6,155 nucleotides of DNA, from the NCBI GenBank assembly GCA_003162595.1, contig PMNJ01000191.1, positions 1-6,155 of the forward strand, given 5' to 3'. A model generated the notes under the pieces. That model did not search any database. It had not been told where the DNA came from and saw nothing but the letters and a program-made list of their open reading frames with translations. Positions 1-6,024 of this stretch are shown here, in pieces. A program made the translations under genes and the position numbers. The stretch comes from Bacteroidales bacterium (GTDB lineage: Bacteria > Bacteroidota > Bacteroidia > Bacteroidales > VadinHA17). Every line of letters begins with the position of its first letter. Within the stretch, counting starts at the first letter, position 1.

Positions 1-165
1 AATGAAAAGAGTAATTAATGCAACCACTGAAAAAGAGGAAGCTAAAATTACAGTGTCAGGAAAGTAAAGATTTGCTTTTCCCACAGAAACGAGTAAATAT
101 GCAGTTAATAGCAACAACACATTTAATAGAAGCAGCAATAATGTGTATTTATGAATTAGTTTCAA
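1..165 (-). CDS. AtpI-like small membrane protein, C-terminus cut by window edge
   Basis: This is a partial reading frame: 55 codons are visible without a stop before the left edge, where the gene continues. The translated part is very hydrophobic. A basic start (LKLIHKY) is followed by a Leu-rich membrane helix at about residues 8-28, a short loop containing KANLYFPD, and a second helix beginning at about residue 38. No ATG is present. The likeliest start is TTG at 165, 9 bp after the AtpZ stop, but the true start is uncertain. The position directly behind an AtpZ-family gene, together with the helix pattern, suggests the AtpI-like protein that in many Bacteroidota lies between AtpZ and atpB (sometimes called DUF6168). 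If so, it would be an accessory factor for assembly or ion supply of the F1Fo ATP synthase. That identification rests on context and hydrophobicity, not on a diagnostic motif. Confidence 0.5.
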   Translation of the reverse strand, partial: MKLIHKYTLLLLLLNVLLLLTAYLLVSVGKANLYFPDTVILASSFSVVALITLFI

Positions 166-174
166 GAATACGGG

Positions 175-417
175 TCACTTAATAAAATCTTTAACTGCGG
201 TGTATATTGCCGCAAATACACCCAGAAGCGAAAGGACTATAGTAAAAACAGGGGTTTTCCAACCTGTCAGTTTATCAAGTTTTACGCCACCCCAGACGGT
301 AACCAGAATAATTCCTATCATCTGGAATGCCAAACCTGAATACCTGGCAAAGTCTCTGATCCCCTTATTTTGCAGATTTTTCGGGTTCTTTTTCTTTGAT
401 GATTCCTGCTCCTGCAT
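175..417 (-). CDS. atpZ: AtpZ/AtpI-family ATP synthase accessory membrane protein
   Basis: An 80-residue protein starting at ATG 417. It has a charged, Lys-rich N-terminal tail (residues 1-24) and then two membrane helices: one around FARYSGLAFQMIGIILVTVWGG and one around TPVFTIVLSLLGVFAAIYTAV. The pattern RYSGLAFQM followed by GVKLD and a second hydrophobic hairpin is typical of the AtpZ/AtpI family (Pfam ATPase_gene1), whose genes precede ATP synthase operons. In Bacillus, AtpZ and AtpI have been linked to Mg/Ca supply and to assembly of the c-ring. A GTG at 432 would add five residues (MILKS) but has no better ribosome site, so 417 is preferred. Either start lies inside the 3' end of the bactofilin gene, giving a 53-bp overlap in another frame. 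The family call is fairly secure; the exact role in this organism is inferred. Confidence 0.8.
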   Translation of the reverse strand: MQEQESSKKKNPKNLQNKGIRDFARYSGLAFQMIGIILVTVWGGVKLDKLTGWKTPVFTIVLSLLGVFAAIYTAVKDFIK

Positions 418-766
418 TGACTTCAGTATCACTCATTTTACAGTTTCCAGAAAATACAGCTCCGGGTTCAATAGAAAGTTTTGAAGTAACTATATCCCCA
501 TGAATTTTTGAAGAGGCTTTCAGGTTAAGTAATTGCCCGACAGTAATTTTGCCTTCAATAATTCCTGCTACTTCTGAGTTTTTGCAAATAATTTCACCTT
601 TAACTTTACCTGTTGCACCAATAACAACTTTACCCTTTGTGCTAAGATTTCCGGTAAGAGATCCATCGATACGGATATCACCATTTGATTTAATATCACC
701 GGTTATGTCCGTCCCGATACTTATAAGGTTTATCGCGGTGTTATCTGGTTCATTGAACTTTGCCAT
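365..766 (-). CDS. Bactofilin (polymer-forming cytoskeletal protein)
   Basis: A 133-residue protein with the bactofilin signature. A short flexible N-terminal tail (1-13) precedes a beta-helix core at about residues 14-112, built from repeated short strands separated by Gly or Asp. Examples are ISIGTDITGDI, GDIRIDGSLTGNL, GKVVIGATGKVKGEI and SEVAGIIEGKI. A charged C-terminal tail (EKEPEKSAK) follows. Bactofilins polymerise without nucleotide into filaments at the inner face of the membrane and guide local cell-wall synthesis, shape or appendage placement. Start ATG 766 lies 22 bp after a TAnnTTTG-type -7 element, so the gene probably opens its own transcript. It is followed by, and overlaps, an AtpZ-family gene, an arrangement seen upstream of ATP synthase genes in Bacteroidota. 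The cellular role of this particular bactofilin cannot be read from the sequence. Confidence 0.9.
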   Translation of the reverse strand: MAKFNEPDNTAINLISIGTDITGDIKSNGDIRIDGSLTGNLSTKGKVVIGATGKVKGEIICKNSEVAGIIEGKITVGQLLNLKASSKIHGDIVTSKLSIEPGAVFSGNCKMSDTEVNAGAGIIKEKEPEKSAK

Positions 767-788
767 AATATTTAAAAGTTAAGAGATA

Positions 789-796
789 CAAACTTA
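789..796 (-). promoter_or_regulatory. Candidate Bacteroidota promoter -7 element for the bactofilin-atpZ unit
   Basis: On the minus strand this reads TAAGTTTG, a full match to the TAnnTTTG consensus of the Bacteroidota primary sigma factor. It ends 22 bp before the bactofilin ATG, giving an expected leader of about 15 nt. No good TTG-type -33 element stands about 19 bp upstream, only a T-rich run (about 812-817), so the site is supported mainly by the -7 match and its position in the only sizeable gap between fabH and bactofilin. Confidence 0.45.
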
Positions 797-847
797 ATAA
801 CTCACAAATATAAAAACTATTGCAGAGAATAATAAAGTGATAAGGGA

Positions 848-1846
848 TTATTTAGGATCGTAAGCCCATTTCAGGTAGATAGAACCCCAGGTAAATCCTC
901 CTCCGAATGCTGCAAGTATAAGAATATCTCCCTTTTTGAGCTTTTTTTCATATTCCCATATACATAAAGGAATAGTGGCATTTGTTGTATTACCGTAGTT
1001 TTCAATATTGATCATTACCTTTTCAGGGGCAAGCCCCATTCTTCTGCCGGTAGCATCGATAATGCGCAGATTTGCCTGATGAGGAACCAGCCAGGCAATG
1101 TCATCAGATTTAAGATTATTACGTTCCATAATCTCTACTGCAACATCAGCCATTTTTGAGACAGCAAATTTAAAGACGCTTTGTCCTTCCTGGTATATGA
1201 AATGCTCTTTTGCATCTACTGTTTCATGTGAAGCAGGTTTAAGAGAGCCACCGGCTTTAAGATGCAGGTATTTACGTCCTGAGCCGTCCGTATGAAAGAT
1301 ATAATCCATTATCCCGAATTCCTCATTTGTAGGTTCAAGCATGACTGCGCCGGAAGCATCTCCAAACAACGGGCATGTTGTACGGTCGGTGTAATCGGTA
1401 ATTGATGACATTTTATCAGCTCCGACAATAATAACCTTTTTATATCTGCCGCTTTCAACATAAGCTGCCCCGGTTTGCAAAGCAAAAAGAAATCCCGAAC
1501 ATGCCGCGTTAAGGTCAAAGCTGAATGCATTTTTAATACCACATTTATCGGATATTATATTTGCTGTTGCAGGGAAAAACATATCGGGAGTGGCAGTGGC
1601 ACAAATCAACAGATCAATTTCTTCTGGGCCGGTATTTGTTTTCAATAATAAACCATGTACTGCCTGCTCTCCCAGATCTGAACTTCCCAGGCCCTCACCT
1701 TTTAATATTCGCCTCTCTTTAATTCCTACCCGTTGCATGATCCACTCATCGGAAGTATCAACCATTTTCGAAAGTTCCTGATTAGTCAGCTTGTATTCCG
1801 GTACCCAGGCATTGATTCCTGTAATGGCTGCCCGTATTTTTTCCAT
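848..1846 (-). CDS. fabH: Beta-ketoacyl-ACP synthase III (FabH)
   Basis: A 332-residue thiolase-fold condensing enzyme, close to the usual FabH length of about 315-335. It joins an acyl-CoA primer (acetyl- or branched acyl-CoA) to malonyl-ACP and so starts fatty acid synthesis in the cytosol. The catalytic triad is visible: Cys116 in DLNAACSGF, His256 in VPHQANLRI and Asn286 in NYGNTTNAT. The 30-residue His-to-Asn spacing equals that of E. coli FabH. The N-terminal part has the typical TSDEWIMQRVGIKERR segment that helps bind CoA, and the C-terminus has the glycine loop AAFGGGFTWG. It starts at ATG 1846, only 2 bp after the plsX stop, so the two are surely co-transcribed and probably translationally coupled. 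Primer preference cannot be deduced reliably. No hairpin terminator is apparent in the 81 bp after the stop, so some read-through into the bactofilin gene is possible. Confidence 0.97.
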   Translation of the reverse strand: MEKIRAAITGINAWVPEYKLTNQELSKMVDTSDEWIMQRVGIKERRILKGEGLGSSDLGEQAVHGLLLKTNTGPEEIDLLICATATPDMFFPATANIISDKCGIKNAFSFDLNAACSGFLFALQTGAAYVESGRYKKVIIVGADKMSSITDYTDRTTCPLFGDASGAVMLEPTNEEFGIMDYIFHTDGSGRKYLHLKAGGSLKPASHETVDAKEHFIYQEGQSVFKFAVSKMADVAVEIMERNNLKSDDIAWLVPHQANLRIIDATGRRMGLAPEKVMINIENYGNTTNATIPLCIWEYEKKLKKGDILILAAFGGGFTWGSIYLKWAYDPK

Positions 1847-1848
1847 AA

Positions 1849-2787
1849 TTATATTGCTTCTTTAATCTTTTGTGCCAGGTTAGCGTGTACCACACCCCTG
1901 GTTTGCAGGACCATGTTCATAATGGCTCTTCTCTTTGAAATTCCATGTCCGATTACAACATTGGCATTGATACCGACAATCGGTGTTCCTCCAATGTTTT
2001 CCCAGTCAAGACGATCAAAGTATGCATCTTTAAGATTTCTGATTTTATATAAGTGATGAAATGCTTCTCCCATCTTTAGAATAACATTTCCCACAAAGCC
2101 GTCGCAAACGATAACATCAGTCATGGTTTCCCTGAAAAGTGCATTTCCTTCAATATTCCCCGCGAAATTTATTTCGGGATGTTCCTTCATCAATTCAAAT
2201 GCAGCTTTTACAGTAGGAGTCCCTTTCGTTTCTTCTTCACCGATGTTGAGTAACCCGACAGTGGGATTTTCTTTCCCCAGAACACATTTTGCGTAAATAC
2301 TGCCAAGTATTCCATACTGCAAAAGGACATCTGATTTGCAGTCAGGGTTTAATCCAACATCAAGTAAAACAAAATTGCGGTTATCTATGCAAGGAAGTAC
2401 TGTGGCCAGCGCGGGTCTTATGACTCCCGGGATCACATTAACAGTATAGCTTGCTCCAACCAGCATTGCACCAGTGTTTCCAGCACTGCAAAAGCCATCC
2501 AGATCTTCATTTTTAAGCATCTCATATCCCACCGCGATACTGGAATCTTTTTTTTGTGAGAATGCTTTGGCAGGATGATCCGCCATTTCTATTACCTGGG
2601 ATGTGTGAACAACATCAAACAAAGAGGGATCGATCTGCATCTCTTTCAGCTTCCTTAAAATAGAAGGCTCATCCCCGATAAGGACAAGCTTCTCGTTAAC
2701 CGATAAATGCTGAAGGGAATCAACAGCGCCCTCAATGATTGATTCAGGTGCAAAATCACCACCCATGACATCAAGGCCAATTCTCAT
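1849..2787 (-). CDS. plsX: Phosphate acyltransferase (PlsX)
   Basis: A 312-residue soluble or peripheral membrane enzyme that converts acyl-ACP and phosphate to acyl phosphate, the donor used by PlsY in phospholipid synthesis. Family motifs appear in order: LDVMGGDFAPE (5-15), SAGNTGAMLVGA (101-112), RPALATVLP (124-132), LLDVGLNPDCKSD (141-153), GLLNIGEEETKGT (178-190), GNIEGNALF (210-218), VCDGFVGNVILK (227-238), and GGTPIVG leading to VVIGHGIS (266-284). Start ATG 2787 gives the canonical N-terminus. The stretch between GNVILK and GGTPIVG is short (about 28 residues). In better-known PlsX proteins, as recalled, this region holds a longer helical hairpin used for membrane contact. The gene sits between rpmF (25-bp gap) and fabH (2-bp gap), linking phospholipid and fatty acid initiation steps in one operon. 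Confidence 0.97.
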   Translation of the reverse strand: MRIGLDVMGGDFAPESIIEGAVDSLQHLSVNEKLVLIGDEPSILRKLKEMQIDPSLFDVVHTSQVIEMADHPAKAFSQKKDSSIAVGYEMLKNEDLDGFCSAGNTGAMLVGASYTVNVIPGVIRPALATVLPCIDNRNFVLLDVGLNPDCKSDVLLQYGILGSIYAKCVLGKENPTVGLLNIGEEETKGTPTVKAAFELMKEHPEINFAGNIEGNALFRETMTDVIVCDGFVGNVILKMGEAFHHLYKIRNLKDAYFDRLDWENIGGTPIVGINANVVIGHGISKRRAIMNMVLQTRGVVHANLAQKIKEAI

Positions 2788-2812
2788 AGTACACTTTTTA
2801 AGTTAGCCGAGT

Positions 2813-2998
2813 TCAGACTGTTGCCTTTTTCTCAATAGCAAGCTTACCTCTGTAAAAGCCACATTCAGGACATACCCTGTGATATAGAACTGAAGATCCG
2901 CAGTTTGAACAACTTGCCACTGTGGGTGCAGTTGCTTTATAATGTGTTCTGCGTTTATCTCTTCTGGTCTTAGAATGTTTGTGTTTAGGATGTGCCAT
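2813..2998 (-). CDS. rpmF: 50S ribosomal protein L32
   Basis: A 61-residue basic protein of the normal L32 length and layout. The N-terminus MAHPKHKHSKTRRDKRR is rich in Lys, Arg and His for rRNA contact. It is followed by a zinc ribbon with two CxxC pairs, Cys30/Cys33 (CSNC) and Cys43/Cys46 (CPEC), and the conserved GFYRGK. All four cysteines are present, so this is the zinc-binding (C+) form rather than the zinc-free paralogue that some bacteria use under zinc starvation. The gene follows yceD by 12 bp and precedes plsX by 25 bp, the widely conserved yceD-rpmF-plsX-fabH order. Confidence 0.97.
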   Translation of the reverse strand: MAHPKHKHSKTRRDKRRTHYKATAPTVASCSNCGSSVLYHRVCPECGFYRGKLAIEKKATV

Positions 2999-3010
2999 TT
3001 TAAATAAATT

Positions 3011-3532
3011 TTAATTATCGTTCATTAGTTTTTTCAATTCATCCCATCTCGGGTCGTTCTCTTTTTCCTCTTCTATAATAAACTCTTCCAGTTTCTTTAT
3101 CATCACCGGATCGCATGTATTTTTTCCGTGTTTATCAACAGGATGCACCCTTTTTATCGGTAGTGCCAGCATAATGAATTCAAATATCTGCTGTTGCAGA
3201 TCCAATTCGTATACATCTGCCGGAAGTGAAAGTATGTCCGGATCTGTATCTTCGAAACTTTTCCCGAATTTAACAAGTACCCTGTTTTCACTGTTAATGG
3301 GTTGGGAAAACATTTCAAGACACCTGTCACAGCTTATTTTAACGCATCCGGAGACCGTTAAAAGCATATCCATATGAGTAGATCTCTTATCGATCTCAAC
3401 ATTAGCAACAAGGCTGCCTTCCTTAACTTCCGATTCCTCAAACTGTTCAAAAAACGCTTTATCAATCTCAAAATCAATTGTGTGGTGCCCTTCCTTTAAT
3501 CCACTCAACTGTATGGTATATGAAGAGGACAT
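3011..3532 (-). CDS. yceD: DUF177 (YceD-like) large ribosomal RNA accumulation protein
   Basis: A 173-residue protein starting at ATG 3532. The family pattern is clear: a beta-rich N-terminal half, the cysteine cluster CVKISCDRCLE (Cys63, Cys68, Cys71), then LALPIKRVHP with a later Cys140, and the C-terminal signature DPRWDELKKL preceded by an acidic run (EEFIIEEEKEND). DUF177/YceD proteins are needed for normal 23S rRNA accumulation, and the gene almost always precedes rpmF, as here (12-bp gap). The frame could be extended 14 codons upstream to a TTG at 3574, but that extension would cover the candidate promoter at 3552-3559 and adds unconserved residues, so 3532 is preferred. The molecular activity of the family is not settled; the cysteines may bind a metal, which is inference. 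Confidence 0.92.
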   Translation of the reverse strand: MSSSYTIQLSGLKEGHHTIDFEIDKAFFEQFEESEVKEGSLVANVEIDKRSTHMDMLLTVSGCVKISCDRCLEMFSQPINSENRVLVKFGKSFEDTDPDILSLPADVYELDLQQQIFEFIMLALPIKRVHPVDKHGKNTCDPVMIKKLEEFIIEEEKENDPRWDELKKLMNDN

Positions 3533-3551
3533 CTCTTTAAATTTTGGTTTG

Positions 3552-3559
3552 CAAAAATA
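3552..3559 (-). promoter_or_regulatory. Candidate -7 promoter element for the yceD-rpmF-plsX-fabH operon
   Basis: On the minus strand this reads TATTTTTG, an exact match to TAnnTTTG. It lies 19 bp before the ATG of yceD, implying a very short leader of about 13 nt. The -33 position, about 19 bp further upstream, holds only a T-run (about 3578-3584), so that half is weak. The location at the head of a tight four-gene operon supports the call. Confidence 0.5.
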
Positions 3560-3659
3560 TGAATCCTTCTTCAATTAAAAAAATTATCAACAAAAAAGTA
3601 ACATTTATTGTCATAATAGACCATATACCGATAAAAAAACGCTGTTCGCCGAATTTCTC

Positions 3660-3690
3660 TTAGTCGCTTCCTGTTTAAGAATTAGATTTG
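3660..3690 (+). promoter_or_regulatory. Candidate promoter for the LiaF-like/LytS operon
   Basis: The element TAGATTTG at 3683-3690 matches the Bacteroidota -7 consensus TAnnTTTG exactly. A TTAG at 3660-3663, one base off the TTTG-type -33 element, precedes it by 19 bp, a normal spacing. The -7 element ends 24 bp before the ATG at 3715, so the expected leader is about 18 nt. It points away from the yceD promoter, making 3533-3714 a divergent promoter region. Confidence 0.5.
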
Positions 3691-3714
3691 TCATAGGTTA
3701 AATTTTTAAAAATC

Positions 3715-4092
3715 ATGAGACACAGAGATTATCAGCACTACAGAGACTATCCCCGCTTCAGTGACAGGGAACATCACCCCAGGATAAGCATAGGGTTATT
3801 CTTTATTGTCCTTGGAGTGGCACTCCTGGTTGCAACAAATGACTTGCTGAACCTGGGAAGTGTCAGCAGATATTTTACCTGGGAAACAGCAATGATTTTC
3901 ATTGGCGTTTTACTGCTCTTAAACCTTCATTTTACAGGAGGGTTGTTGCTTATTGCCGGAGGAATCTGGTTCTTAAAGGATCATATCTTCTTAGTTTCAC
4001 CCGAAATCTTCAGAAATTTCTATTGGCCTGCAGTAATAGTTATACTTGGCCTTACTTTTATCTTGTTATCCTTTTTTAAAAGAAAAACTTAA
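3715..4092 (+). CDS. LiaI/LiaF-like four-helix membrane protein (DUF5668-type)
   Basis: A 125-residue protein. Residues 1-24 form a polar tail unusually rich in Arg, His, Tyr and Asp, with RDY repeated at 4-6 and 10-12. Four hydrophobic helices follow at about 25-41, 57-71, 73-87 and 104-120, ending in FFKRKT, so both ends are likely cytoplasmic. The pattern of a first helix (GLFFIVLGVALL), a helix pair, and a last one introduced by FYWPAVIVILG resembles the LiaI-LiaF-type transmembrane region. The same arrangement recurs in the first 122 residues of the next protein, so the two are probable paralogues. This one lacks the beta-repeat domain. It is the first gene of a plus-strand unit, 33 bp before the longer paralogue and upstream of a sensor kinase. 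A role in sensing or modulating membrane stress is inferred from LiaF-family precedent and location; no catalytic motif is seen. Confidence 0.8.
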   Translation: MRHRDYQHYRDYPRFSDREHHPRISIGLFFIVLGVALLVATNDLLNLGSVSRYFTWETAMIFIGVLLLLNLHFTGGLLLIAGGIWFLKDHIFLVSPEIFRNFYWPAVIVILGLTFILLSFFKRKT

Positions 4093-4125
4093 AATGATAA
4101 TTGAAAAATAAATAAATTTACGATC

Positions 4126-4875
4126 ATGGAAACAAATGGAAACTACAGAGATGAACGTCGTCAGTTAAAACGCGAACATCATCACCTTCATCAAAACCGC
4201 CCGATTATAGGTGTGATTCTTGTATTGGCAGGGCTATTCCTCGTAATGAGAAACACAGGTGTCTTTCCTGAATTTATTGATCATGTTGTCTTCAGCTGGC
4301 CTATGTTGCTTGTTTGTATCGGACTTGTAATGACTCTTGGAGCTGCAGAAAAGACATCCGGGGTAATTGTAATGGCCGTGGGTGGTTTTTTTCTGATTCC
4401 CATGATATTCCGTGAAACCTTCCACGAGTATAATATGTTCTGGCCTTCGATTTTTATTATTATCGGGGTTATTTTCATATTCTCAAAACGACGCGGATGG
4501 AATTCTGTTACATCAACCGGGGTCATTGGAGACGATTATATTGATTATGTTAACGTATTCAGCGGCGGAGAACGTCAGATAGTCTCAGAAAACTTCAGGG
4601 GTGGGAGAATATCTGCTGTTTTTGGAGGAATGGAACTCGACCTCACAAAGGCAAAATTGGCGCCCGGAAGAAACGAAATCGAGATTGCATGCGTATTCGG
4701 AGGAGCTACACTTATTGTTCCCGATGACTGGAATATTTCACTCGAGGTAACCCCTGTCCTTGGAGGATTCAGTGATCAAAGGAAATTAGTTCCCGGCAGG
4801 ACCATAGATACGACCAGGCAACTCGTTATTAAAGGAGCCGTAGTATTCGGTGGCGGCGAAATAAAAAGCTATTAA
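4126..4875 (+). CDS. LiaF-like membrane protein with C-terminal glycine-rich beta-repeat domain
   Basis: A 249-residue protein with two parts. Residues 1-25 are charged and include a His cluster (EHHHLH, 17-22). Four membrane helices follow at about 27-41, 56-72, 78-94 and 105-120, ending in SKRRG. Residues about 136-249 form a soluble, probably cytoplasmic domain with five turns of related sequence: VFSGG (144), VFGG (165), VFGG (190), VLGG (211) and VFGG (240), spaced 21-29 residues apart. This is typical of the LiaF-like C-terminal domain (DUF2154-type, 'cell wall-active antibiotics response'). In Firmicutes, LiaF inhibits the LiaS kinase until the cell envelope is damaged. Here the neighbour 11 bp downstream is a LytS-type kinase, so a similar regulatory partnership is plausible but unproven. 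The membrane half resembles the preceding 125-aa protein. The start has no strong Shine-Dalgarno, which is common in this phylum. Confidence 0.85.
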   Translation: METNGNYRDERRQLKREHHHLHQNRPIIGVILVLAGLFLVMRNTGVFPEFIDHVVFSWPMLLVCIGLVMTLGAAEKTSGVIVMAVGGFFLIPMIFRETFHEYNMFWPSIFIIIGVIFIFSKRRGWNSVTSTGVIGDDYIDYVNVFSGGERQIVSENFRGGRISAVFGGMELDLTKAKLAPGRNEIEIACVFGGATLIVPDDWNISLEVTPVLGGFSDQRKLVPGRTIDTTRQLVIKGAVVFGGGEIKSY

Positions 4876-4886
4876 TCAACATCTGG

Positions 4887-5942
4887 ATGAAACATCCTAT
4901 TCTTGAAAATAAAATACGTTTCATAGCATGGTGGCTGGTCTGGATCTTTCTTGCTCTGGGCCAGTCACTTTTATATTATTATGCGTTCGGAAGATTTATT
5001 GAAATTAGTATGGTCGACAGCCTGGTGTCATTGCTTATTTATTCAGGTATTGGCCTATCATTATGGTATCCATTCAGGTTTTTTAATTCCGGAGAAACCA
5101 GGACAATGGTCCTTATTTCCAACCTTGTAGCGAGTGGAGCGCTTTCCATCACCCTTTGGGTTCTTATAACAAAGTTCATAATGACAACTGTATTGCCTGA
5201 ACAAATCAATTACCAGGCATATTGGGCTGCAACATTCCCGTACAGGGTCGGGTCAGGCGTTTTTATTTATGGCCTCATTATTCTCACTTATTATCTTTTC
5301 GTGAGCCTGAGCAATCTTTCTGAAAAAAACGCGAAAGAGGCAAGACTTGAAAGCCTTGTAAAGGAGACTGAGCTTAAAATGCTCCGGTCGCAAATCAACC
5401 CTCACTTTCTCTTCAACAGCCTGAATTCGATAAGCTCCCTCACAATTACCGATCCCGAAAAAGCAAGAGATATGGTTGTAAAACTATCGGAGTTCATGAG
5501 ATATGCTCTTTCAAGAAAGGACGAACAACCTGTCTCCCTGCAGGCCGAACTTGAAAACCTTCGGTTATATCTGGATATTGAACAAGTCAGATTTGGAGAT
5601 AAGCTTACAACGGAGGAGAATATTGAATCAGATTGTCTTGATTTTAAACTTCCCGTAATGCTGCTTCAGCCACTTTATGAAAATGCAGTCAAGCATGGTG
5701 TTTATGAAAGCACCGAGAGTGTCAGGATCTTAACCCGGGCTCGGATCATTGACGGGTACTTTGAAATTACTATAAGCAATAATTACGATTCATCCCCGTC
5801 ATTAAAGAAAGGAACCGGTACCGGTCTTTTAAATGTAACAAGACGCCTGGAATTGTTCTACGGAAACAAGGCATCAATAAAATCAACCAAAGAAAATGGG
5901 ATTTATACAGTTAGCCTGTACATTCCTACAGAAAATTTATAA
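4887..5942 (+). CDS. LytS/YehU-family sensor histidine kinase
   Basis: A 351-residue integral membrane kinase. The N-terminal 141 residues hold about four hydrophobic segments (11-33, 45-65, 72-98, 117-141) with no recognisable extracellular sensor domain. A short helical linker (142-166) leads to the His_kinase domain (PF06580), where the phospho-acceptor is His173 in QINPHFLFNSLN. The ATP-binding part shows the N-box QPLYENAVKHG (Asn266) and the glycine box KGTGTGLLNVTRRL (308-321). This family autophosphorylates on His and passes the phosphate to a response regulator, commonly of the LytTR type; one begins 82 bp downstream. The lack of a large sensor domain fits kinases that read membrane state through partner proteins, and the two LiaF-like genes directly upstream (11-bp gap to the nearer) are the obvious candidates. 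The signal itself is unknown. Confidence 0.95.
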   Translation: MKHPILENKIRFIAWWLVWIFLALGQSLLYYYAFGRFIEISMVDSLVSLLIYSGIGLSLWYPFRFFNSGETRTMVLISNLVASGALSITLWVLITKFIMTTVLPEQINYQAYWAATFPYRVGSGVFIYGLIILTYYLFVSLSNLSEKNAKEARLESLVKETELKMLRSQINPHFLFNSLNSISSLTITDPEKARDMVVKLSEFMRYALSRKDEQPVSLQAELENLRLYLDIEQVRFGDKLTTEENIESDCLDFKLPVMLLQPLYENAVKHGVYESTESVRILTRARIIDGYFEITISNNYDSSPSLKKGTGTGLLNVTRRLELFYGNKASIKSTKENGIYTVSLYIPTENL

Positions 5943-6024
5943 ATGATATTTGAAAATTTATATCTAAATTTCGGCAAAACAAATCAGCATGACCTATTAA
6001 ACTATTCAGGCAAAGAAGTAAACG

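Noticed and set aside
149..178. GTG overlapping the AtpZ stop as a start for the next gene.
   Set aside because: The frame meets a TAA after nine codons; the hydrophobic frame is a different one, with TTG 165 as its first plausible start.
418..432. GTG start giving AtpZ five extra residues.
   Set aside because: The ATG at 417 is a stronger start codon, gives a typical charged tail, and the extra residues add nothing recognisable.
1309..1542. Open frame on the minus strand overlapping fabH, and similar plus-strand frames across fabH, plsX and yceD.
   Set aside because: They lie wholly inside well-supported genes in other frames and encode no recognisable domain.
3533..3574. TTG-initiated N-terminal extension of 14 codons on the DUF177 protein.
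   Set aside because: It would place the exact TAnnTTTG promoter element inside the coding sequence, and ATG 3532 gives the normal family N-terminus.
3645..3655. Small palindrome TTCGCCGAA in the divergent intergenic region.
   Set aside because: Only four base pairs per arm; too short to call an operator without comparison to relatives.
5945..5952. Possible -7 element (GATATTTG) before the response regulator.
   Set aside because: It departs from TAnnTTTG in the first base, lacks a -33 element, and lies 72 bp from the start codon, unlike the three better candidates.
5954..5971. Inverted repeat AAATTTA-tatc-TAAATTT after the kinase gene.
   Set aside because: The arms are pure A/T with no GC stem or following T-run, so it is unlikely to be a terminator. 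It could be chance in AT-rich spacer DNA.
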